A stretch of DNA of 64,000 nucleotides, from NCBI GenBank assembly GCA_964058845.1, contig CAXKVR010000109.1, forward strand, positions 372,001-436,000. The letters are read 5' to 3'. Position numbers and translations under genes: made by a program. Within the stretch, counting starts at the first letter, position 1, and the number at the start of each line of letters is the position of its first letter. This DNA is from Carex sylvatica. Its lineage: Eukaryota > Streptophyta > Magnoliopsida > Poales > Cyperaceae. The notes beneath the pieces were generated by a model, which made no database searches, had not been told where the DNA came from, and was given only the letters and a program-made list of their open reading frames with translations. Shown here in pieces: positions 11,014-24,203 of the stretch.

Positions 11014-12397
11014 ATGCATATAAAATCTCAGAATATTCCTCAGAAGTTCACAAAAATGTTCTTAGGATCCATGAGCGACAAGATTGAACTGGAAGGGCCA
11101 AGCGGATATACTTGGCATGTGAAAATGATGAGGTCCGACAACACATTTTCTCTGCAATCTGGTTGGAAAGAATTTGTTACCGCTAATAAAATCGATGAAC
11201 ATGATTTTATAGTATTTACATACAAAGATAACTCCTCTTTTAAAGTATTAATCTTTGATCGGAGTGGATGCGAAAAAGTCGCTCCTTTTTTGGCAAAAAA
11301 TATGAACACGGAGCCGGAGAAGGAGTTAGAGGAATCTAATAACAGTTCGACGCGAGTAATGGCTTCACCTCACCGGGAGGTTGAGAAAGAAATCATATCA
11401 CTATCCTCTGGTAGCAAGGACACTGATGAATCTTCTTGCAAGATTTCAACTCGTGCCGCTCAAGCGCACACGACTGAAGAAAGAGTTTGTGGTAAAAGGA
11501 AACAAACATGTATGTATATACAAGCAGCAAACACAGACTTCTACAGTTCTACTTTAATTATAATTTCCAAAATGCCCTGCAAAACACAGACTGCTAAGTA
11601 GCGGTGTTCTGGAAGTTTCTAAACAGCATCAGCAAGTTGAAATAGTACATGAGCTGGAAATGCTGCAGGATTCTGCAATTTGAATTCTTTAATCCCCACC
11701 CCCCGCAATTATAAATGAAAAAACAAAATAAAATAACTAATGTAATTTAATTTCTAGTTGCAGATTTTGTAGAAAAATCAACAGAGAGTGATAGTAACAC
11801 AGGAAATGATAACAGAGCTATGAAAGCTACTAGGCTATATGTTGTACCTGTCGGGACCCATCTGACACAAGCTCAAGAGGAGATTGCTAACAGGATGGCC
11901 CGAAAAACTCAAAAGGATAGTCACATGCTCGTCAAAATCTTGACTCGATCCGATACTCCTTCAGACAAGGATTGTACACTGGTACGTAAGCATTTTTATT
12001 ATTGTCACCGTTACTAAAATTGCATTGATGGAAGCAAGACAAATTACATAATGGAAGTTTATAAATATCTACCACATATGCAATCAATCTTTCTATCTTA
12101 TTGTAGTATGTTACTACTATGTACCAGAGGTTACCAGTTGGTTTTGCGTGCAAAGTTCTTAAAAGCAAGAAGAAGAAGATTACTCTGTTACCTTTCAATT
12201 TAGATAAGAGAAGCAAGACATGTACTGCAAACTACTACTTGAAGAATAATAGTTGCAAATGCATAGGTAAGGGTTGGCGTAAATTTGTATGCAGCAATGG
12301 ACTGAAGCAAGGGGATCTTTGCCTTTCTGAACTAAGAAAGCATGAAAAAAGAGGAATTCTGACCATGGTAGTTCATTTCAATCGAGGGAGCAGCTAA
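11014..12397 (+). CDS. B3-domain (REM-type) DNA-binding protein, two B3 domains
   Basis: Three joined exons: (11014 or 11032)-11509, 11764-11981 and 12107-12397, with borders 'acat|gtatgt', 'ttgcag|attttg', 'ctg|gtacgt' and 'tgtag|tatgtt'. The phases join without a stop. The first exon encodes most of a B3 fold, with NIPQKFTKMFLG, GPSGYTWHVKMM, SGWKEFVTANKIDEHDFIVF and GCEKVAPF. An acidic Ser-rich linker follows (ESTESDSN). The last two exons give a second B3 domain (PVGFACKVLKSKKKKITLLP, GWRKFVCSNGLKQGDLCLSE). REM proteins are nuclear plant DNA-binding factors, many acting in reproductive meristems. The 'tctcag' just before NIPQKF looks like an acceptor, and the usual first exon (the FFKVFLP segment) was not found upstream, so the ATG at 11014 may be false and the gene 5'-truncated. 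A decayed paralogue is at 36937-38616. Confidence 0.8.
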
Positions 12398-12776
12398 AAT
12401 ATATTTATAGAAATTTCATTTTGTTCTCCAACTACACCCTGTCATAATTTGCAATTAGATTATTGCTTGTTATTACTCCTAATTCCCAACAATAGCAAAT
12501 CAGGTGTAGTTTGCAAACGCCTCCATGCTAAATATATGCATCTAGAATTCTAGCTCATATGTTGTGTAGTACAAATGTGATGATAATGTATATGCTTTTC
12601 TAATCGGTGTGAAAACTAATTTGTTGTAATTCAGCGATGAATGGTGTTTATTGCGTAGTTGACATGGTATAAGTTATGTTGCATGGATATGGATATGGGT
12701 ATCGTATTGGATACGATACGGATATGGCGATACGGCAATTTTAAAAAACTAGAATACGATACGTCTATTATATATA
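12398..12776. other. 3' flank of REM gene, no gene
   Basis: AT-rich 3' flank. A patch at 12683-12760 repeats 'ggatatgg', 'gatacgatacggatatgg' and 'gatacggc', akin to the interiors of the GGGTG-tipped foldback elements, but no pair of ends was found. Confidence 0.4.
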
Positions 12777-12812
12777 CTAGTATCGTGCCCGTGCGTTGCG
12801 ACGGGGACATTA
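12777..12812 (-). mobile_element. Helitron 3' terminus
   Basis: Read on the minus strand, the sequence has CCCCGTCGCAACGCACGGGC, a small GC hairpin (CCCGT pairs with ACGGG), then 'acgatACTAG' followed by T. A short GC hairpin followed about 10 bases later by CTRR, with T as the next base, is the defining 3' end of plant Helitrons, and this hairpin type is widespread in plants. The element would extend to higher coordinates. I could not fix its 5' TC end; candidates past 16500 are unconvincing. Confidence 0.72.
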
Positions 12813-13166
12813 TAAAATTAAATAAAATATGAAAAGATTTTGTTACTGATATTCATACATAATTAAGAGAAAAAAAAGAACAAAAGATAAGGCAAATAAT
12901 AAAATTTATTCAATATTACAAAACATGCTGCAGCAAACCATGTTTCCTCTATTGGTTCATGACAGGTGTTGTACCAGTGGTACCAAGTCAGTACAAGAGA
13001 AATTCCTGAAAAAAAATATGAACAAGATATATAACAACCGACAGAGTAAACTACTTTTATCAGATCATTTCATGCATATAAGAATGGTCACACCAATGCT
13101 TAAAGTTACATACAATAAAGTTCTGACAACAAAATAAATCCGGTAGAGTTTCCAAAATGCCCTTTG

Positions 13167-14969
13167 TCAGAAGCAGATCCCTGTTCATGTTCATGTTCAA
13201 TGCAGGTACAAACCGAAATATGAGATAAACTTACCAATGCCATCCATATCATGAGTCAGAGTTGCATTTGTTGATCGTTCACCTTTAAACTCAACATAAG
13301 CATGAACACTGCAATGTTTAAAGAAAAAAATATATATATATATGAGCAGAAAAATACCAAAATTAAGAAGAACATCACCTCTTTATTAACTTTGGATGCC
13401 CCATTTATAAAGGACCAGCTATCAAATTCAGTTATTTTAATTAAGTGCTAACTCTTATGCTCAATTCTAGCATAATACAATATACATCGCCTCTATTTCA
13501 TATTTTCTATTTGTGTAATGCATGGTTACGGATATGCAATGTGCTAACTTGGGAAAGAATATTTGACATTAGCGTACCAAACTGCTGTCGTAACCAGATA
13601 AAGGAGTGCACTGGATGCAAGAACTCTATTTAGATTCAATTTAAATGTACTTCTTTGAGAGCAAATTAGTTTAACAGAGATCTAACTCCGAGAATGGACA
13701 TAAAACACTGTTTAAATGAAGAGAAATAAAATAATGTAGCTAAAACAAGATATTAAAAGGAGAAAATTTTACTCTTCTTTTAGACCTAGTATTGCATGAT
13801 TGAGAAGAATCTGGAGAGGATAAAAACTCTTTCAGAATTTTACTCAATTCTTTCTTTCTCTGCTCTTCAACTACCAGCTCAGCACGCAGCTTGCGTATTC
13901 TCTCCTGTGGCTGAGTTTTACAAAAAAAAAAAAGGTTTCGTGTTGCAGCCTCTGTTTCCTTAAAGGTTTCTAGTTAGCATTAGCTGAAGGCTTCAATTTT
14001 TGCATATATAGAGGGCCTTTATGGCTTTTCCGATTTTCCCAAAAAGTAGTTAGTTACAGTCTAATTTTGCAAAAGGCAATCACAATTTTGCAGACTTGCA
14101 AAAAATTGAGGTAAGGATATGAGGTCAGTGTTGGGCAAAAGTTTTCTTTGCTTTGAGTTAGAACATTGAGTTACAGTAATTCACTACTATTAAATTGAAT
14201 TAAGAGTGCACTGTTCATTATAGCGTCCATATTGGTTGCTCTTGTTCATGAAGAATGTATTTCATAAGTAGCACGTATCATGAAAAAAATTGTGAAAATA
14301 CCAGCAAATAGTGGAATATTTTCTTTCAGAAAGGGGATGCAAACCTTACATTTATACATAATCTTGAGAACTATGATCTACCAACAAATTGGATTTGAAA
14401 ATCTAAACTAATTTAGCATAATTAAATTCGACCTTTTCAAGCTTGGAGGCGTAATCATTTATAATATCAGATGAAATTTCAGCTTCATCCAGATCAGGAA
14501 CATATCTGTAGTGCTGCTCCCCTTAATCACCTGATAAAAATGGACAGAGAATTATGTCACTTTCTATTAGAAACGCTGAAACAGGCTAATAGACATTGAT
14601 GAAGCCAATTTTAAAAAAATGATGCATTTTATTAGAGAAGCTCATTGTTAACTTGCATTCTCAAGGTCAACTCTGATCTGAGAAGCAGCTCGTTCTTCAG
14701 ATCTGACAGTCTCATATATTTTTCCGTCGTCAGTGTTAGTGGAAGGATAGTCGCGCTGTTAATAAAATGATACACAAAAAATGAAAGATTAGGATTGAAT
14801 GGCAGCAGTAATTGTTTTCTAGTTTTGCTGATATTATCTTTGTCAAAATAGAAAAATTCTATGTAAAGCACAGTAATAGTAAGTTCCGTAATTGACAAAA
14901 GATAAAATAGTAAAATAACAGTATGTTGTAATCTTCTTACCTCATTAGACTTAGATGGACCACGCAAAA
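13167..14969 (-). CDS. Coiled-coil protein gene (partial), family not recognised
   Basis: Five consecutive minus-strand exons join in phase with no stop until the end: ...-14941 (partial), 14755-14653, 14521-14433, 13904-13786, 13308-13235, then a last four-codon exon from 13180 to the TGA at 13169-13167. Donors are GTAAG, GTTAA, GTCGA, GTCTA and GTAAG; acceptors are AACAG, TTAAG, CACAG, TGCAG and AACAG. The peptide includes RGPSKSNE, DDGKIYETVRSEERAASQIR, HYRYVPDLDEAEISSDIIND, the charged heptad-like ERIRKLRAELVVEEQRKKEL, and FKGERSTNATLTHDMDG. It is acidic and Glu/Lys-rich, typical of a coiled coil. I cannot name the family. N-terminal exons beyond about 14969 were not found. The exons are open and phase-consistent, so this is either a real gene end or a recent capture by the Helitron whose terminus is at 12777. 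Confidence 0.6.
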
Positions 14970-15219
14970 TAAAAATAACTATGTTTAATAAAATCAATCT
15001 CCTTGGATAATATTACCTAGAAGCAAACCCCGTGCAATGACTGTCTACATCATGGATCCAATAACATTATTGCATCTACACAGCATATAACTTTCCAAAA
15101 AAATGCAATTACCTTGCACCCAGGTGCAAATCTGAACTGGTAAAGTTGAGTACCTAACTTTCTTTACTCATGTTTATTTATTCATTCATATTATCATTCT
15201 TTTTTTTTTTCTGTTCCAG

Positions 15220-15382
15220 AGAGTTTCAGGCAGTATTTTGAGAAATATGGTGAGATAATGGACTGGGTTATAATGGTAGACAAGGTTACTCGCAAGCCTC
15301 GTGAGTTTGGACTTGTTACCTTTGCTGACCTGTCTTTGTTGACCAAGTTTTCGAGGATGAGCATGTCATAGATGGTCGAAGT
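15220..15382 (+). pseudogene. RRM (hnRNP-like) exon fragment
   Basis: An exon-like block after a long pyrimidine tract ending 'ctgttccag' reads SFRQYFEKYGEIMDWVIMVD, KVTRKPREFGLVTFAD (an RNP1-like segment), then, after a one-base frame break, DQVFEDEHVIDGRS up to a donor 'agt|gtaagt'. This is the first RRM of plant glycine-rich hnRNP-type RNA-binding proteins: RNP2 would precede it and the DKxTxxPRxFGFVTF segment is clear. The RNP1 glycine is replaced by Glu (PREFG rather than PRGFG). The remaining exons are absent nearby, so it is an isolated, frame-broken fragment. Confidence 0.75.
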
Positions 15383-15583
15383 GTAAGTTTTCAGAGAGTT
15401 CAGTATCAGTGTGGTACTAATGTACTTGATTCATCATCAACTTCGTAACTGTGACCAAAGATAGAACTTTAACAATATGAGCTTAGTTAATTGGTGTTTT
15501 ACTATCGTAGAATCTATGTTGGTAAGAGTCAGACCTGTTCTGGTCTGCACTGGTGGTCGGTACGTGTTTAAATAATAAATTTT

Positions 15584-15753
15584 ACCAAGGAATACTGACT
15601 ATCTAGTTTGCATCCTACCACATTGAGGAGGTATACCAGTCACAACTTATAGCCATCTCTCTCTCGCTCTCTCGCCTCAGACCAAGGAATACTGAACTAT
15701 CTAGTTTGCATCCTACCACATTGAGGAGGTATACCAGTCACAACTTATAGCCA
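15584..15753 (+). repeat. Direct repeat, two ~72-bp units
   Basis: Units 15584-15654 and 15681-15753 both begin 'accaaggaatactga' and end 'cacaacttatagcca'. They differ by one inserted base ('ctgact' versus 'ctgaact') and are separated by a CT-rich spacer. They look like a recent short duplication. Confidence 0.9.
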
Positions 15754-16070
15754 AGTTTGAAGAATTGAAGGTCTAACTCCCTACGACCTTAGATCCAATC
15801 AAGATACAAAAGCGAAGCGAATTTGATGAAATATACACATATCTCAGCGGGTTGGACAGAAGCTATGAGGCGGTCCAGTGACACATCCTCTCCTTTCCCA
15901 CCCCTCTCGACTTCACATTCATCGTGGCCAACGTACAATGGGCGCATCTTTACTGGGATTGGTGCTGGTACTAATTCTAAATGGCGCAGGTCTGAAGCGA
16001 GAGAGCGAGAGAGAGATGGCAGAGACCTTTTAGAGTTGGGAGATCATAATAAAGCCTCCACTATTAATCA

Positions 16071-18374
<2,304 letters not shown>

Positions 18375-19187
18375 TCTCAATAATTTGCTTGATTGCTTCT
18401 ACCTCGGCCTCTACCTCCTCTGTTGGAATTAGCCTGTCCTCAGCTGGGATTTTGGCTACCTTTGCTCGAATTATTACTTCCTCTACCTCTGCTTCTTGAT
18501 GACTGCCGCTTCATGTAAAAAGCCTTGTCATCGCCTTTATCATCTGCCTTTTGACATCCTTGATTCATGAGTCTTCAGTGACCCCATGAGTTCATCGAAG
18601 GATTAGGTGTCTAGATCTTTGGACTCTTCTATTGCTGCTACCACATGATCAAACTTGGGTGTTAGACTTCTCAACACCTTTGCCACCACAGTCTTCTCCT
18701 CCATGGTGTCTCCAAATACTCTGATTTGATTGACCACCTCTTGTACTCTTGAAAGGAAAATTTGCACAGATTCTTCCTTGTTCATCTGCAATGTTTCAAA
18801 GTCCCTGCATAGGCCTTGAAGTTTGATTGCCATGACTCGAGTACTCCCTTGAAATGTTGTTTTCAGGGTTGTCCATGCCTCCTTTGCGTTGGTGGCTGCT
18901 GCAATTTTCGAGAAAATGGTGTCATGCACTGCTTGTTGGATGAAGAATAGCGCCCTTGCATCTTTCTTCTGATTTTCTTGCTGGTTTGGATCTGGATCTG
19001 GTGGACCATTGTTAACCAAATCCCATAGGCCATGAGACTTGAACAAGGTCGTCATCTTGATGCTCCAAAAGGCATAGTTTTCTCCTTTGAAGAGAGGTAT
19101 TGCCGGTTGAGTAACATTCACCGTGTTCTTGCCGTTTTCTGCCTTTGAAAACACCCCAAGGTGGATTGACTTGCTCTGATACCAATT
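18375..19187 (-). pseudogene. Copia gag (UBN2-type) remnant
   Basis: The minus-strand frame encodes a retrotransposon gag of the UBN2 class: PLFKGENYAFWSIKMTTLFK, AWTTLKTTFQGSTRVMAIKL, ETLQMNKEESVQIFLSRVQE and VLRSLTPKFDHVVAAIEESK. It stops at TAA after LDT (near 18600), then continues in the same region as SFDELMGSLKTHESRM and, after a frame change, an Arg/Gly/Ser-rich stretch (KRQSSRSRGRGSNNSSKG) typical of the segment before the zinc knuckle. No Met is present where gag should start, and protease, integrase and RT are absent. It sits directly beside the primer site and LTR at 19174-19188. Confidence 0.85.
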
Positions 19188-19600
19188 TGTTGGAAACTTT
19201 GCTGATTGCAGTTGCCTTTTTCTGGTAAACTTGCTGGTACGGAAAATAGAGTTTTGACACAAACTTCTGATAAACAAAAATCTGCTGTTGAACAGAAAAC
19301 TAATTTCTCAATATGCTGGAATTTTCATTACTTACATCTTATAATCAATTACATGACATTCTTACAGATTTATAACAAGTACATCTATCTAATTTTAGAA
19401 CCCACTACTTTCTATAACTGCGCTACAGTCTAATTTAGCATCTGTTACCATAAATAACTCTGCTGACCAAAACTACAATTCATACTATTTCAGGCACATC
19501 ATGCCTCTAATTACTAAATATACTAAAATAGAAATTCCTAATTATAGCACCCACGCCTCTGATGCTAATTGCAACTTTTAATCAATTTTTAACAACTTAA
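19174..19600 (-). mobile_element. Primer site and 5' LTR remnant of the gag element
   Basis: On the minus strand, 'ttccaaca' (LTR end; boundary at 19188) is followed by AATTGGTATCAGAGCAAG, the initiator-tRNA-Met primer site of copia elements. The LTR extends right from 19188 ('tgttggaaac'); its outer end, near 19600, is uncertain because no second LTR was found to compare. Confidence 0.7.
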
Positions 19601-20337
19601 ACGAAACAAATATAAAGTTCAATGGCTTCTGAGGAACAAATCAAAGTTGAATGACCAATTCATGGCAAAGGACAAAGTTTAGTGACCTCTTATGAAATTT
19701 ACCCTACTTTTTGTAACCATCTATTCCCGATTTGAAATATCGAAACACTGTTGCACGTTTGACGGTAGTTAGAAAATTGAAATGGAGAAGTTAAATAAAT
19801 AAATGTCATCTAATTTTATCTTATGAGACACAAACATAATATAAATTATTATAAAAAATTTAAATTGTTTTTCTTCAAAAAAAAAAAATTGTTAAATTTG
19901 AAAGAGAAATAAAAAATTTCTGTTAGACAAGATGTAGTCAGAAAAGTAAAACTGAGAAGTTGAATAAAAAAAAAAGTCATATAATTTTATTTTTATAAGG
20001 AAAATAAAAATATATTATAATATAAAAATAGAAATAAAATTTTAATTTATTAAGAAAGATGGTGACAAATTGAGAGAAATAATTTGGCGACTCAGGATGT
20101 GTGGACCAGTCTTGGTCACCGTCAACGGTAAATTTCTTGGTCACTGTCACCGTCAACAGTTAATTTCTTCAAGCTACTTCTGGGAATTTTGTGACTAGTC
20201 TTAAGTGCGTACAAAATGAATCACAATTGCGGTCCAATGTGCCAACTTTGATAGCCACTCATATCCAACGCGGTCTTTTTCAACTTAATATTAAAAGGAA
20301 CTAACAGTCAGCATTAGACGATTCATGAGGGAGAATA
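19601..20337. other. Gene-free flank of the receptor-kinase pseudogene
   Basis: AT-rich. It contains two near-copies of 'cggtaaatttcttggtcactgtcaccgtcaacag'-type sequence around 20115-20165, a small direct duplication. The missing N-terminal LRR part of the receptor kinase is not here. Confidence 0.4.
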
Positions 20338-21553
20338 TTGTTACAAATATTGTATCGTGCAAACAACCAACTACAAGGATTGTTTCCTAGTTCTATACCA
20401 AACCTTTCTACTAGTCTTCTTCAACTCGTACTGGATAATAATCCAATTTCAGGAAGTATACCAACTGAGCTCGGAAAATTCAGTAACTTAAGCATGCTTG
20501 GAATAGGTGGAATGTTTCTCAGTGGCACCATTCCGGTAGAAATTGGTAATCTTTCCAAATTAGGAATATTAAATCTGGGTAGTAATATGATTTCAGGTCA
20601 AATCCCGTCAACTTTTGCCAACCTCACCCAAATTACCCAGCTATATTTAGATAATAATGCATTGGAAGGGAGTATACCACCCGAATTAAGTAGCATGAAA
20701 TTCTAAGAACTCCTGAATATTTCAAATAACAAGTTGGTAGGTGAAATTTCCAACAAGAAATCATGGGTCTCCCTTCTCTTTCTGTCAGTTTGGACTTGGC
20801 AAACAATTATCTAACTGGCAACTTGCCACTAGAAATTGGTAACTTTAATAACCTACAAACAATTCATCTATCGAATAACAAGTTAGGTGGTGAGATTCCA
20901 AGCACAATTGAAGGATGCCAGGAACTTGAAGCCCTTTATCTTAATAGCAATATGTTCCAAGGAACAATTCCAACTAGCTTGAGCAAACTAAAAGGGCTGG
21001 AAAACCTTGATATGTCTAACAACGCACTCTCTGGTCCGGTCCCTGAATTCCTGGGTACAATGAACTTGCAATATTTGAATATTTCTTTCAATAATTTTGA
21101 GGGGGAATTACCAGAAAAAGGCATTTTCAAGAATGCCAGTGGTCTAGATGTAAGAGGAAATGCAAATCTTTGTGGTGGATTACTATAATCAATTTGTCAC
21201 ACTGCATCTCACAACCTTCACCACAGAGACATCACTCTCGAGAAAATATGGTGCTCATAAGTTCTGTTGTTGGTTCGTTTATATTCATAACCGCAGTCAT
21301 TTGTTTGTTAGTGAAATATTTAACTAGAAAGAACCCTCGAAACAATCCACAATCCGATAGAGATTTTAAATATGGGTTAAAACTCGTTTCATACAATGAC
21401 CTTCTTAGAGCTACTGAAAATTTCTCTTCAAAGAATCTAATTGGAAGTGGTGCATTTGGAGAAGTCTACAAAGCCGTTATGTTCTTAGAGAATGTAACAA
21501 CCATTGCGGTGAAGGTGCTAAACCTTGAGAAACACAGTGCTTATAGAAGTTTC
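20338..21553 (+). pseudogene. LRR-XII receptor kinase pseudogene, 5' part (LRRs, TM, kinase start)
   Basis: Similar to the EFR/Xa21/At3g47570 class of plasma-membrane pattern-recognition kinases. Plant LRRs run from about 20345 (LSGTIPVEIGNLSKLGILNL, LTGNLPLEIGNFNNLQTIHL), then the end cap NANLCGG, a membrane segment (VLISSVVGSFIFITAVICLL near 21250-21310), the juxtamembrane FKYGLKLVSYNDLLRATENF, the P-loop GSGAFGEVYK and the Lys of IAVKVLNLEK. Damage before the transposon arrived: a TAA at 20704-20706 within MKF*ELLNIS, a frameshift near 20749, and a frame change just after NLCGG near 21183. The N-terminal half of the LRR array and the signal peptide are absent. At 21553 the reading frame is cut by a 13.6-kb insertion; it resumes at 35137 in the middle of the RSFFSECEAL segment. 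Confidence 0.92.
21549..21553 (+). repeat. Target site duplication, left (GTTTC)
   Basis: GTTTC directly precedes the first LTR and recurs directly after the last LTR at 35132-35136. Joining the flanks with one copy restores the kinase reading frame, so this is the integration footprint of the whole array. Confidence 0.97.
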
Positions 21554-22354
21554 TGTTGGATTTATTACCAACCTCGTTGGATTTAATGCCAACATTGAGC
21601 ATATATGTAATCTAATTATGCATTGTTTACTGTCATATATGGTTGTCAATTAAAGTGATCAAATAAAGAAATAGACAATCAATATATTCATTAGGATATG
21701 GTCCACAAATGTGTAGAACAATTTAGGCAAATATCAAATCATTGATGGACTGATTCTGAAATTTGCAATTAAGGAAAAACCGATTCTCTAGCTGCTGCAC
21801 GGATTTTGATGCAGTGGCACGTTTTTTGATGCACGTTTTTTTTTAAAGTTGGCATGTGGCCAGAAAATCGGTTTAGGGTTAGGGTTTGGCAATATGTCTA
21901 CCCCTCATCTCTATAAATAGGTTGGTCCCCAAAGCACAAGAATATACGAAAAGTTGCAGAATTCTCTAGCCGTCATCTAGTAATTCTGTAGCCTTCTCTA
22001 CTTCTCCCCATTAAAGAATAGAGATGTGAGATCATTAAGAAATTGTGAACACGATCTCACAAGGGCAGTCTTGTAGCTTTGGAAGGCTTCATCCTATCAC
22101 TAAGGAGGCCGTCGACGCTTCAACCTCTACATCTGTACGAAGGTTTTCTTGCCGCTGTCTCACACAAGTTCATCAACCGCTTTTGAGAGAAGCTTAACGC
22201 AAACACACTAATGGAATCAGGTATTGCGTCTGCTCCCTAAGAATTGATGAATTTTGCATGATGGCCATTTTGGCATAGGTAGATCAATAGTGGCATATTG
22301 AATTGAACTGTTTATGTGGTTGAATTGTTTTAGTGTAACAATAAAGTTCCAACA
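21554..22354 (+). repeat. LTR 1 of the copia array
   Basis: 801 bp, TGTTGG...CCAACA. It contains a TATA box, TATAAATA, at 21912-21919, a likely start for the element's transcript. A telomere-like GGTTTAGGGTTAGGGTTTGG lies at 21870-21889, about 25 bp upstream of the TATA box. Confidence 0.97.
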
Positions 22355-22356
22355 AG

Positions 22357-22370
22357 TGGTATCAGAGCCA
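22357..22370 (+). other. Primer-binding site, unit 1 (copies at 26616 and 30875)
   Basis: TGGTATCAGAGCCA, two bases after the LTR end, is complementary to the 3' end of initiator tRNA-Met, the standard primer of plant copia elements. Identical sites follow LTR 2 (26616-26629) and LTR 3 (30875-30888). Confidence 0.95.
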
Positions 22371-23597
22371 CTCCTATGCCAATTTGGATTGTTTGTTTAG
22401 AATTGATCTAAAGAATAAACAATTGATTGTTGATTTTTCAATTGCTTTGAAATTGTTTATTTTTTATTACTATGCTATCCGAGCAATAAATAAAAAAAAA
22501 AAAATTACCATGTTATAATCAATAATTTGGGTAATTTTATTACTAAATCAGAATATGCAATAATTATGGATTTATTGATTTATTTGATTCGGCTAGATAT
22601 TCTGATTTGTTGATTACTATATATGCATATTCTGAATTTATTGATTCGGCTGGATTATATGCTCAATACTTATTATCAAAGTTTTGGAATTATATTCGGA
22701 TCAAATTATGTTGAAATTTATATTTTGATTATAACATAGTAAAGTGATTTTGTTAAACAATTTTTTTTTTTTAAGTATTCCGCTGCTATTTTTAGACCAC
22801 AACAGAGTATGCAATAATTTGATTAGGGTAAAGTCAAATTTTGAAAACTGCAAATTATTGTGAAGCAATTAAATTTTTCTTTTGCGTTAGTTTGATTGCA
22901 CATTTAGATTATATAATTATGGTATAAATTATCGTTCTTTTAAAGGCAAAGGGATATGTAATTTGGATTTGAATTAATTGATTCCTAATTGTACCCAAAG
23001 GTACCTCTTTTGATGAGGTTAATTCAAATGCATTTTATGAAGGAAGTTAAGGTGCAATTAATGGATGTAATCATTATCGGCCCAAAGGAAGGTAATGGTT
23101 ACAAAAATTATTTGTGCAAGTGAGTAATAATAAAGTATAGTGATAATCAAAAAATTTACACATATGTCAACATTGTCGGCCCAAAGGAAGGCATGTTGTT
23201 CGGTATGTTCTAGGTTATCAGTACTTTATTATTGCGCAAAGTATCATAAGAAATTGACCCGTTACCCAAAGGTAGCCGCTTAATGGAAACTGATATTTTG
23301 GTTTTATGATGATATTAAGACTCATAAAATATATGGTGATTTATTAAGACAAGTTGCAACACTATGAACGTAACAATGTCAAGGCAAGTTCTGTCTAGGC
23401 AAGTCGGAATTTGAAGCGAATCCTAGTGATCCCTGACTTACCTGGGAACTTACCTGGTTGTGAAATTCAAATGCGCTGTGACAATAAAGGATAATCATCA
23501 AATATTTTTTTAGCATTATGGCCTTTACTAGAATTTATAATTTAAAATTTAAAATTTCTGAATTAAGACTAAATCGTGAGTATGGGGATGTCCAGCT
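22371..23597 (+). other. Non-coding internal part of unit 1 where gag should lie
   Basis: About 1.2 kb of AT-rich sequence with no gag, protease or integrase core. It carries 'tacccaaaggtacctc', 'cggcccaaaggaaggtaatg', 'cggcccaaaggaaggcatg' and 'ttacccaaaggtagccg', repeated CCCAAAGG-type words. The same sequence recurs at +4259 and +8518. Confidence 0.85.
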
Positions 23598-24041
23598 GAG
23601 GCAAGGCCTTACAAACCTGCCGAAAAGAAACTGGATGAAAGGACAATTAGTTGTTATTTTGTTGGGTATGCCGAGCGCTCAAGGGGTTATAAATTTTATA
23701 ATCCTACATAACATAATGTATTTGAGATGAAAAATGCAAAATTTTTCGAGGATGTTAAGTTTGTGGGGGGTGAGAAAATAATTGATTTCAAAAGAAAATA
23801 TGCAAATATTCCATTAGGTGTTGCGAGTTTTGTGGATATAGATCCGAGTTTTACTCAAAACATCATTACGGTCGAAATCATTATTGAAATTCAAACTCAA
23901 CAAGATCCAGAGACGGGTGTAGGCCAGATTGTTTCAGACAATACTGGAAGCCCTCAAGAAAATTCAGAAGTGCCAATAAAGAAATACAAAGTTTGTCTTG
24001 TCACTAAAGATTTAAGAGACTTTCTATTTGATTTTATTTGA
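23598..24041 (+). pseudogene. Copia integrase C-terminal remnant, unit 1 (also 27857-28300, 32116-32559)
   Basis: The frame opens with EARPYKPAEKKLDERTISCY and FVGYAERSRGYKFYNPT, the integrase C-terminal motif of copia elements. A TAA at the codon after NPT is followed in the same frame by HNVFEMKNAKFFEDVKFVGG and an acidic linker ending LRDFLFDFI. The DDE catalytic core upstream is missing, so no integrase can be made. All three units share the same stop. Confidence 0.9.
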
Positions 24042-24203
24042 TGAATGCAAGCATCAACCGGCCCAAAGGAAGGTTAATGATTGTTAAAATTATGTGTACA
24101 TAGAGTATAGTGATGATTATTATGTTTTACATATAATCAATATTGTCGGCCCAAAGGAAGGCATATCGATTGATATGTTATTGGAATCATCAATACTCTA
24201 TTT
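24042..24203 (+). repeat. CCCAAAGGAAGG block inserted between integrase and RT, unit 1
   Basis: About 160 bp resembling 23060-23230 of the same unit: both carry 'cggcccaaaggaagg' twice at similar spacing and an 'agtatagtgat' word between. It replaces the linker and the first ~80 residues of RT. Copies at 28301-28462 and 32560-32721. Confidence 0.75.
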
